Below the pieces are notes generated by a model. That model was given only the letters and a program-made list of their open reading frames with translations, was not told the origin of the DNA and searched no databases. From Oryzias latipes (lineage: Eukaryota > Chordata > Actinopteri > Beloniformes > Adrianichthyidae), in contig NC_019859.2 of assembly GCF_002234675.1 (NCBI RefSeq), positions 30,541,434 to 30,605,433 of the forward strand: a DNA stretch of 64,000 bases. The letters are read 5' to 3'. Each line of letters begins with the position of its first letter. The stretch's first letter is position 1. This document shows, in pieces, positions 54,290-64,000 of the stretch. The position numbers and the translations under genes were made by a program.

Positions 54290-56140
54290 AGTAATGTAAA
54301 TAAAAAAGGAAATTGTCCTTTCTTTGAAGGGGGCAAATGGATCTTTTAAAAAAATAAAAACGAACATTAGCACATCAACATATGTAAACAAAATACCTAA
54401 ACTGTTTGTTTGGAATGCCACGCTCTCAGGCCGTTCTGTGGTATCTGTGCCATTCCTTCTCTAGCCGTGTTCCAGTGCGGTTTCCCTCTAAAGAGTAATC
54501 ACAGCGTATAGTCTCATACAGACACCTACTGGTTTCAGAGCAGTTGAGAAAATGATGGCGACCATCTAAAAGGGAAAAGAGCAGCTTTAGTGTGTCTGTG
54601 GTTTGAAGATGTCAGGTTGTGATCAGAGTCACCAGAGGGGGGAAAACAAAAACTGGAGCCTAACAATTACCTTACTAATTCTAGTTTGGTTGTGGAACGA
54701 AACTGTCTCCTAATGTCATGCAAGCCAAGCAAGAGTAACTGTTGCTTGCGTGTGGTTGTATCTGCTGCAACCAACACTTGAAGCTTTTCTCATCAGTATA
54801 AATAGAAATTTCACAAAAACTGGTTAGATTTTTTGTTTTTGTTTTTGTTTGGTTTCCTGCAAAGTTATATAATGATCACCAAAACCATCTTATGAACACA
54901 CACCACCAGCTTTAGCATGCAAATTTTGTCCTATTTTGTCTGGAAAAAAACAAATTGGTTTCACAGCCTGTTTGTGTGGCTGCACCAAACTGACCAAGAA
55001 GACGTCAGCCTTTTGTCACTTGTTACCTAATCCGGGAGCCTTTTCTGAAGGAAACTGGAGTGCCGTCAAGTTTAGTTTTCCATCTGATTATCGCATTACA
55101 GGAAAAAGAGACGGCAATTTGTGTATGCTTCACTCAATGAAAAAATATGGTTAATCTCCAGTACCAATCCTAAACAACTGATTCTGCTATTGTCTCATAT
55201 TGTTTGGTGGATCAGACTACTGAAGTCTTAAGAAGCAACAGTCTATTGTTGGACAAGCATGAGCCTTAATAGGATGTAGAGGAACAATACACATCCACAC
55301 CAGCTCCTCCTCATTCTGGTCACGGCCCTGCTCATACACCACTGTGGGATGGCATCCCCATTCTTCAGCCAACATTTGTCATAGTCAACCACTGGGATTG
55401 TGTTGGTCATGAACAGCACACCTGAGCTGATCTCACAAAAGTTCCACAGAGTTGAGGTCGGTCCTTCTGGCCAGAGCTCCATTTTCCTCTCCCAAAATCT
55501 GATGGTCATCTCGAAAAAAAATTTCTCTGGAAATAAGAGCTAGGATGGACTTCACCCTCAAACTTTGGAAGTGTGGGATTGCCACTGGTTACAGGATCTG
55601 GTCCACATATCTCTCTGCATTGAGACTACCTTCAGCAATGATAAGCCTCGTCTTTCAGGTGAGTGGGACGCTGTCACCATCAGTGAGTGAATGTGTGTGG
55701 ACCCTGAGGTGTTCCCAGACCAGCCGAGAGACGTAGTTTTCTTTGATCGCACACTCCGCTATTCAAACTCCTTCACCTGGGGCAGAGTTACCCCATCCAC
55801 TCGGAGGGGAAAAATTACTTTTCTTGTCACAATTTTATTATAAAAGGGCTGGATATTTTTAAAATTTTAAAAGGGCAAAGCATTTCCCAGCAAGAACAAC
55901 AGGGAGAGACACGCAAAAACCGACACTAAGCCCCTTGTTGAATGTATTTTGAATCATCTAACATAAAAAACTGATTCACTTCACCAATAAAACTATTTAA
56001 AAAGTTAAATGGGGTAACAGGAGGGTTGCTCATTTGGTAGGTTGAAAGGGCATTCTGAAAACAAAAAACTATTGACACATACAGTTAAATTTGACTGACA
56101 AACAACAAACTTCAGTTATTGGAAATTAAACATTTATACG
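54290..56140. other. non-coding interval with a probable decayed repeat
   Basis: Positions about 55190-55770 have a different texture: G/C-richer, with long open frames on both strands (minus 55243-55509, plus 55545-55736). This suggests an old transposon body, but I could not name it and it has no second copy here. The remainder shows nothing. Confidence 0.35.
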
Positions 56141-56149
56141 TTTAAAGAT

Positions 56150-58051
56150 TTGATTGTTGGTGTAATAAAGTTCATTTTGTTTACTGACAAGGGGCAGTTG
56201 AGAAAAGAGAAGATTTACCAACTATTAGCTGGACTGAAAAAACAACCGTCTGTATTTACTGCAGCCATCAGTGACGTCAGTGATGGAGCAGTGACAGCTA
56301 CTTTATTGCAAACAAGTTGGTATAAACATCCAAACCATTTTTGGATGGTGAACATATGGGAAAAATGTTGAAGGCTGCAGAAGTCTTGTGCCCCAAAAAG
56401 CAGTCGACCTTTGCCAGCATAAGTCTTTCTAGGAATCAGGATTACAGATCCAACATCTCTGAAAAGACTTGGGCAGCCAAATGAAGGAATCCAGTCATTT
56501 ATTACATTTCTGGTCGCTATTGACGAAAGCACCGACATCACAGATATGTACATCTGTGCATATTATTTAGAGGTGTTTATCAGACTTTGACCGTCACAAC
56601 AGAGTTTCTTGAGTTGATGGACAGTGATGATGACAGTCAGTTCTAGTTACAGTGCTGGACAATGTTGGAGTGAACGGGTCACGTGATGCCCGTCTGGCCA
56701 CTGATGGCGCCCCATCAAAGGTCAGGAAGGAGGCAGGTGTTGCCACAAAGTTCAGTCAGCCGCCAAGGAAAAGACTCTTGGACATTTCATTGGATTTTGC
56801 ACACTTGAATGACAGTGAAATTTGTCGCTGCACAGAATCTGAATCCTGATACTGATGGCCAGCTGAAGTTTCAGGAGAGAAAGAGAGGTTAACTCCAAAT
56901 TCTTTTTCAGTTCACAAATGTTTGCAAGTTTAATTTAGTTTAATTTTTCATTGATTTGCACATTTACATTTTAGGCAGCGTGATTCATTTTTTCCATAGC
57001 CCCTCTAAGGTTTATTATCGGGATTGTACCACAGAGTTTTAAGTGAGAAAATAAACTCTGGAGGATAATTCTTTTTTCTCCTCACTTACAGGAAAATTAG
57101 TCAAAATGGCAAGATCAAAGTTGAAATAAAGGTTCGTGAAAAAATCAAAATTTTGCTTGAGAAAAGTAAAGCCGAGTTTTTTAGAATAATTCAGTCTTCA
57201 CAAAACAGAATGGCTAATGTTGGTAAAGTGGAGTTGCACATGTAAAATAAGGAGCTCAGAGACACGTTTGAGTGAAGAGAACCGCAACTTTATTTTACTT
57301 TTCATTCAAATACCCAGAAGTCTATTTGTCACCTTACGTCATTTACCTGTCATGCGCAGATCACCAATGGAGGAGGGGGGGATTACACTGTTTATCTTCT
57401 GCAAACGTCCCGTTTAAACATAAAACAACAAAGAAGAATGAAAATAGTCTGTCATATTAGCATTAGAACGTCGAAAGTGCCAAAAAGTGTCCCTCCTCAG
57501 ACAAAAGTGTCACACAGACTTGGAGATCTTGTCTTTGGTGGAGGAAGAAAGGATTTAAGTCTTCATCTTCATCAACGGGCTGCAGAGATCCTGCAAGCCA
57601 TCAATCAATCAATAAAACATCTCTTGAGCAACATTTCAACTTTTTTCTCAAAACTTTGTTTCGCCTTTAATCTCACCATTTCAACTTTTTTTTCCTGTAG
57701 GTGAGGGGAAAAACTTATCTTCAAGAATTTTTTTTCTCACTGTGGCCCTAAAACTCCATCGTAGGATTGCTTCAGTGTCAGATAAAATATAAAATATTCA
57801 GTCTGTATTAAATTGAATAAACCAATTTTTTTTTACAGCAAAATGCATTTTATTTGAGATCCATTGGCCTCTGTGAATGAATGTGTAATAAAAAGTGATT
57901 AGGCTACCATGTTGGTTGAGGAATTTTTTCCAACCGAGTAAAAACAAAAAAAAACAAAGCTGTCATTTTGCTTTTATGTTAGTGGTCCGGCCCCCTTAAT
58001 ATCAGACGGGTTGAATGTGGCCCCCGAACCAAAATGAGTTTGACACCCCTG
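56150..58051 (+). pseudogene. degenerate hAT (Charlie-like) transposase element
   Basis: Fragments LAGLKKQPSVFTAAISDVSD and, in another frame near 56490-56550, SFITFLVAIDESTDITDM match the hAT transposase type found in GTF2IRD2/ZBED-like proteins. Many stops and shifts follow. The right terminus at 58018-58051, read on the minus strand, is CAGGGGTGTCAAACTCATTT, a classic hAT end. The left end is not found. The element is inserted into another repeat (58052-58290). Confidence 0.75.
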
Positions 58052-58290
58052 AGTTAAACAAAGCATCAGTTCAGAGAGAACGTTCCCCTTTTACCACTTG
58101 TTTTTGTTCAGATAATGAAGCAAAAGTTTGTTTTAAAGAGGCCAGTGCAGTAATATAAAACATTTAAGCTATTTGACCGGAACTTCTTTTCTAGGTGTAC
58201 ATTTTCACTGTCTGTTATCACTTTTTAATCCCCACCCAGCAGCCAATCAGAATCCAGTATTTACCCGGACCATAATATAATCCCCTGTAG
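58052..58290 (-). repeat. dispersed repeat, inverted copy of 4255-4500
   Basis: The reverse complement matches 4255-4500 over 'ctgattggctgct', 'ttaaaaagtgataac', 'aagttccggt' and 'ttctctctgaactgatgctt'. It begins exactly where the hAT terminus ends, so the hAT element interrupted it. Confidence 0.65.
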
Positions 58291-58979
58291 AATCAGAGCC
58301 AGAACAAGTTTTTATGCTGTTGAACTGCATTTCAAAGTGACAGGAGTCAAAAGGAACAGCAACATAAACTGTTTTTCTGGGCTTTACGCTACAGTTTCCT
58401 CATATTTCTTCAAATTTTGTCTCCCAAAAGGTTGGCTTCTGTTAGACATCAATGTAGAGTTTTTGGTGATCATCATAAGTTTTTTTCTCCAAACTTGTAC
58501 TTTCAGTAGAAACCGACTTACTGACTTACTGTTTTTTTCAACAAACTACTGGCCAATCTAACAGTCCCTGATGTCAGAAGCAGCGTCATGACAGTTTTGG
58601 CTTTATGCCTGGATTTGTTCACTAAGCTTCTCTCGATGACAGGGCACAAACCTGCAGAACTTTGTCATTTTAAAAAATTATCTGCTACCTGGTAAAAAAT
58701 ATTTATTGGTATTTTTTTTCCAAAACCCAGCAGGTTAAGATTTCTTGAAAAAATATCCAAACATTGATCCAAAAACCATGTATGTTACTATAGACATAAG
58801 CCTATTCCAGGAATCATTGACTTTCTTTTGCAACTAACGAATGGTAACCAATAAAAGAACTAGAATTAGGTTTGGCATCAGCTTTTGGGATGGACATTTT
58901 GGCTTGACTTCACATAAAACAAAATATCACATGCTGGCACTTAGAGTTTGGCTGTGGTTTTTAGACAAACTGGTTTCTT

Positions 58980-59609
58980 AAAGGCTCTATACTATGCTAT
59001 TCTTAAGCCTTTTATGGTTAGCAATACCCATGTATATGATAATATATTACTTTTGGCACACACAATAATTTTTTTACATAAATATTAGTTATTTTCCTGA
59101 GTTCTTTTCCAACGTGAGTCAACTTGATCTCTAAGGCTCCACCTTTCCCTCCTTGTGGGTGCCGCCCATTTCATGACATCAACCTAGAGTCGGCCTCTGC
59201 AGCGTGTCGGCGTTCCACCCACGAAAATAAAGATTCAAACTCTTGCAAAGCTGAATGTGCATATTGTGCATATAAAAGGAAAGCGTTTTTGCCGATCACT
59301 CTGCAGAGAAAGTGTGTGTGTGTGTGTTTTTGTGTGTGTGTGTGTGTGTGTTAGACTGGGGGCGGTGCTGTCAGCGTCGACTCTTCCTGAAAGGGGCGGT
59401 TCTCACCTGTCTACGTGAGCTTGTGAGAATCCACTCGTTTTCATGGGTTGGGAGGGGCTGGTCCTCATAGAGCAGGTTTTTGAGGGAATACTCAGAAATG
59501 GGGACATGGATCAAAATACAGCTTTGAGGTTTCTTTTTTTTTTTCTTGAGAAATTAACGTAATACACTTAAAAGTTCAAAAGTTTGATTGTGCATGGTAT
59601 AGGCCCTTT
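58980..59609 (+). mobile_element. AAAGGGCC MITE family, full copy (about 630 bp)
   Basis: The left end 'aaggctctatactatgc' and the right end 'gcatggtataggccctt' form a terminal inverted repeat. The interior has 'ccgcccatttcatgac', a (GT)n tract at about 59312-59350 and 'gaggggctggtcctcat'. It has no transposase. The microsatellite sits at the same place in each copy. Confidence 0.8.
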
Positions 59610-60133
59610 AAAAAGAGTTTAAAAAAGATGCAGTTAATGCGTCACATTCGTCAAGGGTTAAGTTTAAAATGGGTTTGGCTTAAATTCACCATTTAGAGCT
59701 GGTGGTGTAGGACCCAAAAGGCAGGAGATCAGGCCTGGTAGCAGAAACTAAAACATCTATTAAAAAAAAATGAAACATGACAAAAACCATGGAGAACCAA
59801 ATGAGTGACAGAGCAGAGCAGATGACCTGAACACCAGACAGTAACATAGGCTGAGGGTAATTAACTAAAATGAAACCAGCTGAGGGTCACGATTAACCTG
59901 AAACTAGTGAAACTGTTTACTAACAAACTAACAAAAGGCCACTCCGAACATGAACTAACACAACATAAGAAACAAACTAAATTACAGAAACCTTACAATC
60001 ACCTAAAAATGATTCACTTCAATTGCTTTGTGTTTGAAAATAGTCAAAGTTTCCCACTATTAATATAAAAGGGTGTAAACAGTCTTGACTGCATCACTGT
60101 GCAGGTATGTGACTTAATCAAAAAAATAATGAT

Positions 60134-60478
60134 TCAATAAAGTTCATTATGTCTATAAATTATACTGAGTATTTTTCTATCAGACACTGTTTTGTTTTCG
60201 TTAAACGTACCGACATGTTTCGGTGGAATACCTTCCGCCTTCGTCAGGGTCGTCATCAGGTGGTAGTGTGTGACGTCTTTAAAAACATGATTGTGACTGA
60301 GGCGGAGTCCCCTGTCAAACTTTGACAAGTGACTCCGCCCCTTGATGTCAGTTTCTTGCTGGACGATGTTGACCCAGGTGCGAGAGAGCAGGGAGGCCCC
60401 CTCATCCCTGTTCATGGAAATATGGGCTCGCTTTCGTATCATGGAGGCGGTGGAGATCCGAAAGCGAGCCCATAACAT
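60134..60478 (-). pseudogene. Penelope-like element fragment (C-terminal part)
   Basis: On the minus strand the frame contains IRKRAHISMNRDEGASLLSR and TWVNIV. A basic stretch followed by MNRDEG-A-x-L-S matches the very C-terminal end of Penelope-like retroelement proteins, after the GIY-YIG endonuclease. No reverse transcriptase is present, so it is strongly 5' truncated. At its upstream edge a 16-bp inverted repeat (60421-60436 and 60458-60473) marks a rearranged junction. A hammerhead-ribozyme candidate lies downstream in the same strand (60205-60253). Confidence 0.65.
60205..60253 (-). ncRNA. candidate minimal hammerhead ribozyme in Penelope-like element
   Basis: Read on the minus strand from 60253. 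Stem I 5' arm ACGACC is followed by core CUGACGA (60247-60241) and one extra A. Stem II is GGCGGAA, loop GGUA, UUCCACC, with one C-A mismatch. Next come core GAAA and a one-pair stem III (C, loop AU, G) ending in cleavage triplet GUC (60214-60212). The stem I 3' arm GGUACGU closes it. Stem I has six pairs with one bulged A. Every conserved core base is present in the right order. Minimal hammerheads with a tiny stem III are known from Penelope-like elements, which is the context here. The prediction is by eye only. Confidence 0.6.
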
Positions 60479-60479
60479 A

Positions 60480-62750
60480 ATTTAAGTACTTAGTTAAAAC
60501 ATAGTTCTGCTTTTGTCACATTCAGTCTCAGGTGGGTTTGCTCCACCCTGATCTTCAGTCATCAATCTCTGCGTTCTGTGAAAAAGAGATACAGTGCAGT
60601 ATGTATGAGGCGGTGTATGATGATCAATCTGGGAGAAGTTGGACTTCCTGTGAATGTGTAGGTGCCATGTCGGCATGGTGTTAAATACTTCTGGGCTGGA
60701 CTCACTCACGTAGGCATGTGAGAAAGGTCTGAAGTCTGCAGACGGAAGAGGCCCAGCTGCGACAAAGGGATGCACAGGTGGATTGGACCTCCACCTTTGC
60801 CGTCATACAAGGTCTCACTGAGGAGCAGTCATCCTGACATGCAGGAAGCAGGTCAGAGACGAAACCTAATGAAGCGAAGAGGAGACATTCCACAGATGCT
60901 GTGACAGGGGGAGAAGGAGCCTGATCTGATTGCTGGCGTAGGCCAACATATTTGAACCTTCAGACGGCTGGAGGTGCAGTTCTCATTAGATTTGCTTACT
61001 TGAGAGCAGTGAGAAAAAAATGCTGCAGAGATTTTTCTTGTTTGTTTCCTTAAGTTTCTCAGGTCCCTCCCTTTGCTTTGCTTTGCCCCTGCTAAATTTG
61101 TCTCTCTGTGCTTGAACGTAATAAGCCAAAATGACAGCATTACTTTGACTAGACTGTTTTTCCTCCCAGAGGGAGAAAGAGGCCAGAGGAAGTGTAGGTG
61201 ACCCAGACTGGTTAACCGCTGCACAGCCACGCACTAGCTGAAAGCATGCCACCCCCTCCAAGCCACCCCTGCATCCACTGCCTGCCAGGGCTGCATTACT
61301 ACTACTACATACCATGACCACAAGCGGTCCTGTTCCAGCACCAGCCGCCTATTGGGTGCATGCTCCGTGCTTTCCCTTTCTTTATTGCTGTAAACAGTCT
61401 GCTGTCTGGGCTTTGGCTGTACCAGAGCTTATTTGGGTCGGTTTTACTGGGCAGCCATGTGTATGTTTGTGTTTGGGCCTGTATGCACAGTTTGCACACT
61501 CCTCTTATGGACTGTGCAGATTCTTTGTGTCTTTTACTTTTTTAACATTGCAACACCCCTTAGCCTCTGGATCAAGTCTGGGAATGATCAGTTGAGCAGA
61601 CTTGGCCCAGAGGTCTCGGCAACGTTTATGTTGGACATAAAAGTAAAAGTTATTTGGCCCCTCTCATGTTAGTGAACATGGCTGTACATTTTTGGCAAGC
61701 TGCACAGGCAACAGTTATGAGACAGCTTTAGGAAAGAAAATATGCAAACCGCAGTGAAATAGACCATACTAAGGTGGGTCGGAAACTCCTTTACAAATGT
61801 CCTCTTTTGTTGCCAACATCCAAATGTTGTCATTTGTCTACAGCTGATTAAAAAACACCTTCAACTAAAGACTTAAAAAAGGAAAAGAGCTGTTCCCTGA
61901 CAACCTTTGGGAACCTTGTACACACCAGAACCATTCGCACACAGACACACACCACCCACCTCTTTGGCTGTGGTGCATTGCATAAAGAGTTTCAGACAAT
62001 TTCTCAGTAGCAGCAACACTAAGGCTGTAGGGCTGAGACATAACAATACTGTAGTTGGTCAGACCTTGAATGCCTTTTTTGTTTGGATACGTCTGACAGC
62101 AGCATTAAACTAATTTTTTGTATTATTTTTATACTCATCCATCGAAGCTTTTAACATCAAGGAAATCATTAACTCTTTTTGAATCTTTTTTAGCTTCTAA
62201 TTAAAAGGATTTCTGGCACGTGTGCCCAAAAAATGTGTTATTTTTGTCCTCTAAACTGAAAATTTGCAATTAATTAACCAGTTTTACATCAAGCTGAGTT
62301 AACATCTGCCACGTTGCATAACATGTGTCCTTCTACACAAAACTCTTTCTGACTTAGTTGCCCGAAATTGAAACCATAAAGTGATGACTCATTTATTAAA
62401 GCAAATATTGCCATTTTTACTCATGGCGAGACATGGGACGGTGGTGGTCTGCCACTCTGCTGAACTTTCCATGTTTCTTCTCTGCACTGATGATGCTGCT
62501 TGGCCAGATGGCGTCATACTTTCCTGCAGCCAAGGCCTTTCTTTCTGTTGACCAGCGTCATTCCATTTGACAATTCATTTAAGCAGGCTTCAAAGAACTT
62601 TGACAAGTTTAGAATCTAGTATTTATTGTGTGATTCTTGTTTCTCAAGAAAACTTAGCTCAAGGATCTGCTCTGAAATAAACTCCTGGGTCACAAGCTCA
62701 GCCACTGAGCCATTGCTGATGTCACAACTACTTTAAAGCCAACTTTTTTT
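60480..62750. other. non-coding interval, no gene recognised
   Basis: Several overlapping open frames at 60490-61600 on both strands give the region some G/C content, but none shows a domain or coherent splice signals. I see no RNA gene. Confidence 0.35.
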
Positions 62751-62754
62751 TTAA

Positions 62755-62959
62755 CCCTTGTGCTATCCTAAGCACTTTAACATTGAGAGTTGGGTCATCT
62801 AGACCCACTAGACAGTGCTCTGAACCTTTTTTCTTCAATGATTTGTGATCTTCACTGGTGTCCATGGATTACATGAAATCTTTCCACCTTTTTCCACCTT
62901 TGTCATGGTAGGGAGAACACGTCAATGCAAGGGTGGGGTCATCTAAGATAGCACAAGGG
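62755..62959. mobile_element. 205-bp TTAA-flanked MITE, copy 2
   Basis: The termini CCCTTGTGCTATC and GATAGCACAAGGG form a perfect 13-bp inverted repeat, flanked by TTAA at 62751-62754 and 62960-62963. It is nearly identical to, and the same length and orientation as, the copy at 42491-42695. It is a piggyBac-type non-autonomous element and looks young. Confidence 0.92.
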
Positions 62960-62963
62960 TTAA

Positions 62964-64000
62964 TATGACACCGGTAAGAGAAATCAGAACTTTTTCCACT
63001 GACAGTGCAAGTCTCTCTGCAGCAAGATGAGCCATTAACCAGCTAGCTTCTAGATCTTTCCATATCAGCAGGTTTTCCAATCTCCGGAGTTGGCTTGCAC
63101 AAAGAAGATGGGTCAAAATTTTCCACTCAGCTTTTAAAATGTGAAAGCATGTCAAAGGGATACGTCTGCATTGGTTCTTTAGAGATCATTTTTAACAGTA
63201 TAAAGGTGGGGTGGGAAAAAACTTCAATTGAACGTTTGAAATACAAACATTGGAAATTGAAATGAAGTAAAATCATAGGTGCATAATGTGCCACATGAAA
63301 GAAATTATTTTACTGTTATACTTTTATCCTCTACTGTCCAAAAATCTCAGACAACCCTCATTTTTCGCTTTTTGCTTCAAAATAAAAAACGTTCTTGTCC
63401 CAAAAGTGGATTAAACAGTCTTGTTTTCTGAACAAAAACAAACCCGTAGCAACGTTTTTAGCCATTTTAAGTCAAATTCAAGCATCTAAAGCTCATCCTT
63501 TGCTTGATTTTCCATCCAAATCTGTGCAACTCTGGCTTTTTGTTGCATTTTTATGCTGAAAACCATTAGAGATCAAAAAGTTACCAAGTAAAGAGAGAAC
63601 ATTTGTGCCAGGAAAAGCTTTAAAGGACTTTAAGAAGTCCGCTCCAGACGACTTGTCTGATTCCTTGGAAGCATAACAACAGAAATGCGGGGGCCTGACT
63701 TGGATGGTGCTAAACTGTGGAATTACTCACACTCCAGAGCTGAATGATTCAGTGTAAAATAGGTCTTTATTTTCTGCAGCTGACTGAGGTGGAGACAGTG
63801 GAACCGCAAATGATTCTGGACTAATAACCTGATAAATTTCTCCACCATTCAGCTGACAGTTTCTGTGTAAAGATCTGAACGGACTGGTAGGTGGTTTGAG
63901 ATTCTGGTTGACCTGGTGATTGGTCACTTTTAGGTGTGAACCTAAATACGTTTTCTCCTGAATGTCTGTAATCTTTTCAAGACCAACATTTTAATTTAAA
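62964..64000. other. non-coding interval with one weak exon-like segment
   Basis: Nothing is certain. On the minus strand 63910-63732 is an open frame (NLKPPTSPFRSLHRNCQL...) followed by a consensus donor GTGAGT at about 63731-63726, with a possible CAG acceptor near 63915. I do not recognise the peptide. Confidence 0.3.

Noticed and set aside
54025..54421. HPSIHPSI and MDGWMDGW repeat proteins
   Set aside because: They arise only from the (GGAT)n array. Tandem-repeat protein genes would have non-repetitive flanking exons with splice sites; none is present.
55243..55736. Possible coding exons on both strands
   Set aside because: Long frames on both strands at the same place suggest a decayed repeat rather than a gene, and I could not match either translation to a known protein.

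Overview
The window is vertebrate nuclear DNA, almost certainly from an acanthomorph teleost. The genes have many GT-AG introns, the proteins read as fish orthologues of human proteins, and the intergenic DNA is full of fish-type transposons (Tc1, hAT, TTAA-flanked MITEs, tRNA-SINEs, LINE tails) and microsatellites. A medaka-like (Oryzias) genome is a guess from the look of the TTAA-flanked MITE family, not something I could test.

Three protein genes are supported, all on the minus strand and all reconstructed exon by exon with matching splice phases. (1) rps15a, ribosomal protein uS8: coding exons between 8883 and 3219 giving 130 aa, with a TOP-type non-coding first exon at about 9615. (2) A Notum-family Wnt-inactivating carboxylesterase: 11 coding exons between 20251 and 12498 giving 507 aa, with a TATA box at 20512-20518. 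(3) coq7, the mitochondrial di-iron hydroxylase of ubiquinone synthesis: 6 coding exons between 38346 and 33882 giving 220 aa, with a CRE palindrome and an E-box upstream. The genes do unrelated jobs (translation, Wnt signalling, ubiquinone synthesis). Their linkage is positional; RPS15A and COQ7 are also neighbours on human chromosome 16p.

The rest is transposon-derived or unrecognised non-coding DNA. The interval 24.5-29.3 kb holds a degenerate LINE and a four-level nest: a solo LTR, a SINE inside it, an inverted-repeat element inside the SINE, a deleted Tc1 inside that, plus a pogo/Tigger-like insertion in the same LTR. An uninterrupted copy of the LTR with a perfect 5-bp target duplication lies at 44995-45425. 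At 40.0-42.0 kb two copies of one LINE family lie with their 3' ends facing. The interval 42-64 kb carries MITE families with several copies, a dead hAT transposase, a tRNA-derived SINE, long microsatellites and a fragment of a Penelope-like element.

The most interesting observation is in that Penelope-like fragment: positions 60205-60253 (minus) fold into what looks like a complete minimal hammerhead ribozyme. I found no evidence of a wholly new biological system. The best leads are this ribozyme, the nested-insertion record and the repeat-tight exon boundaries in notum and rps15a.
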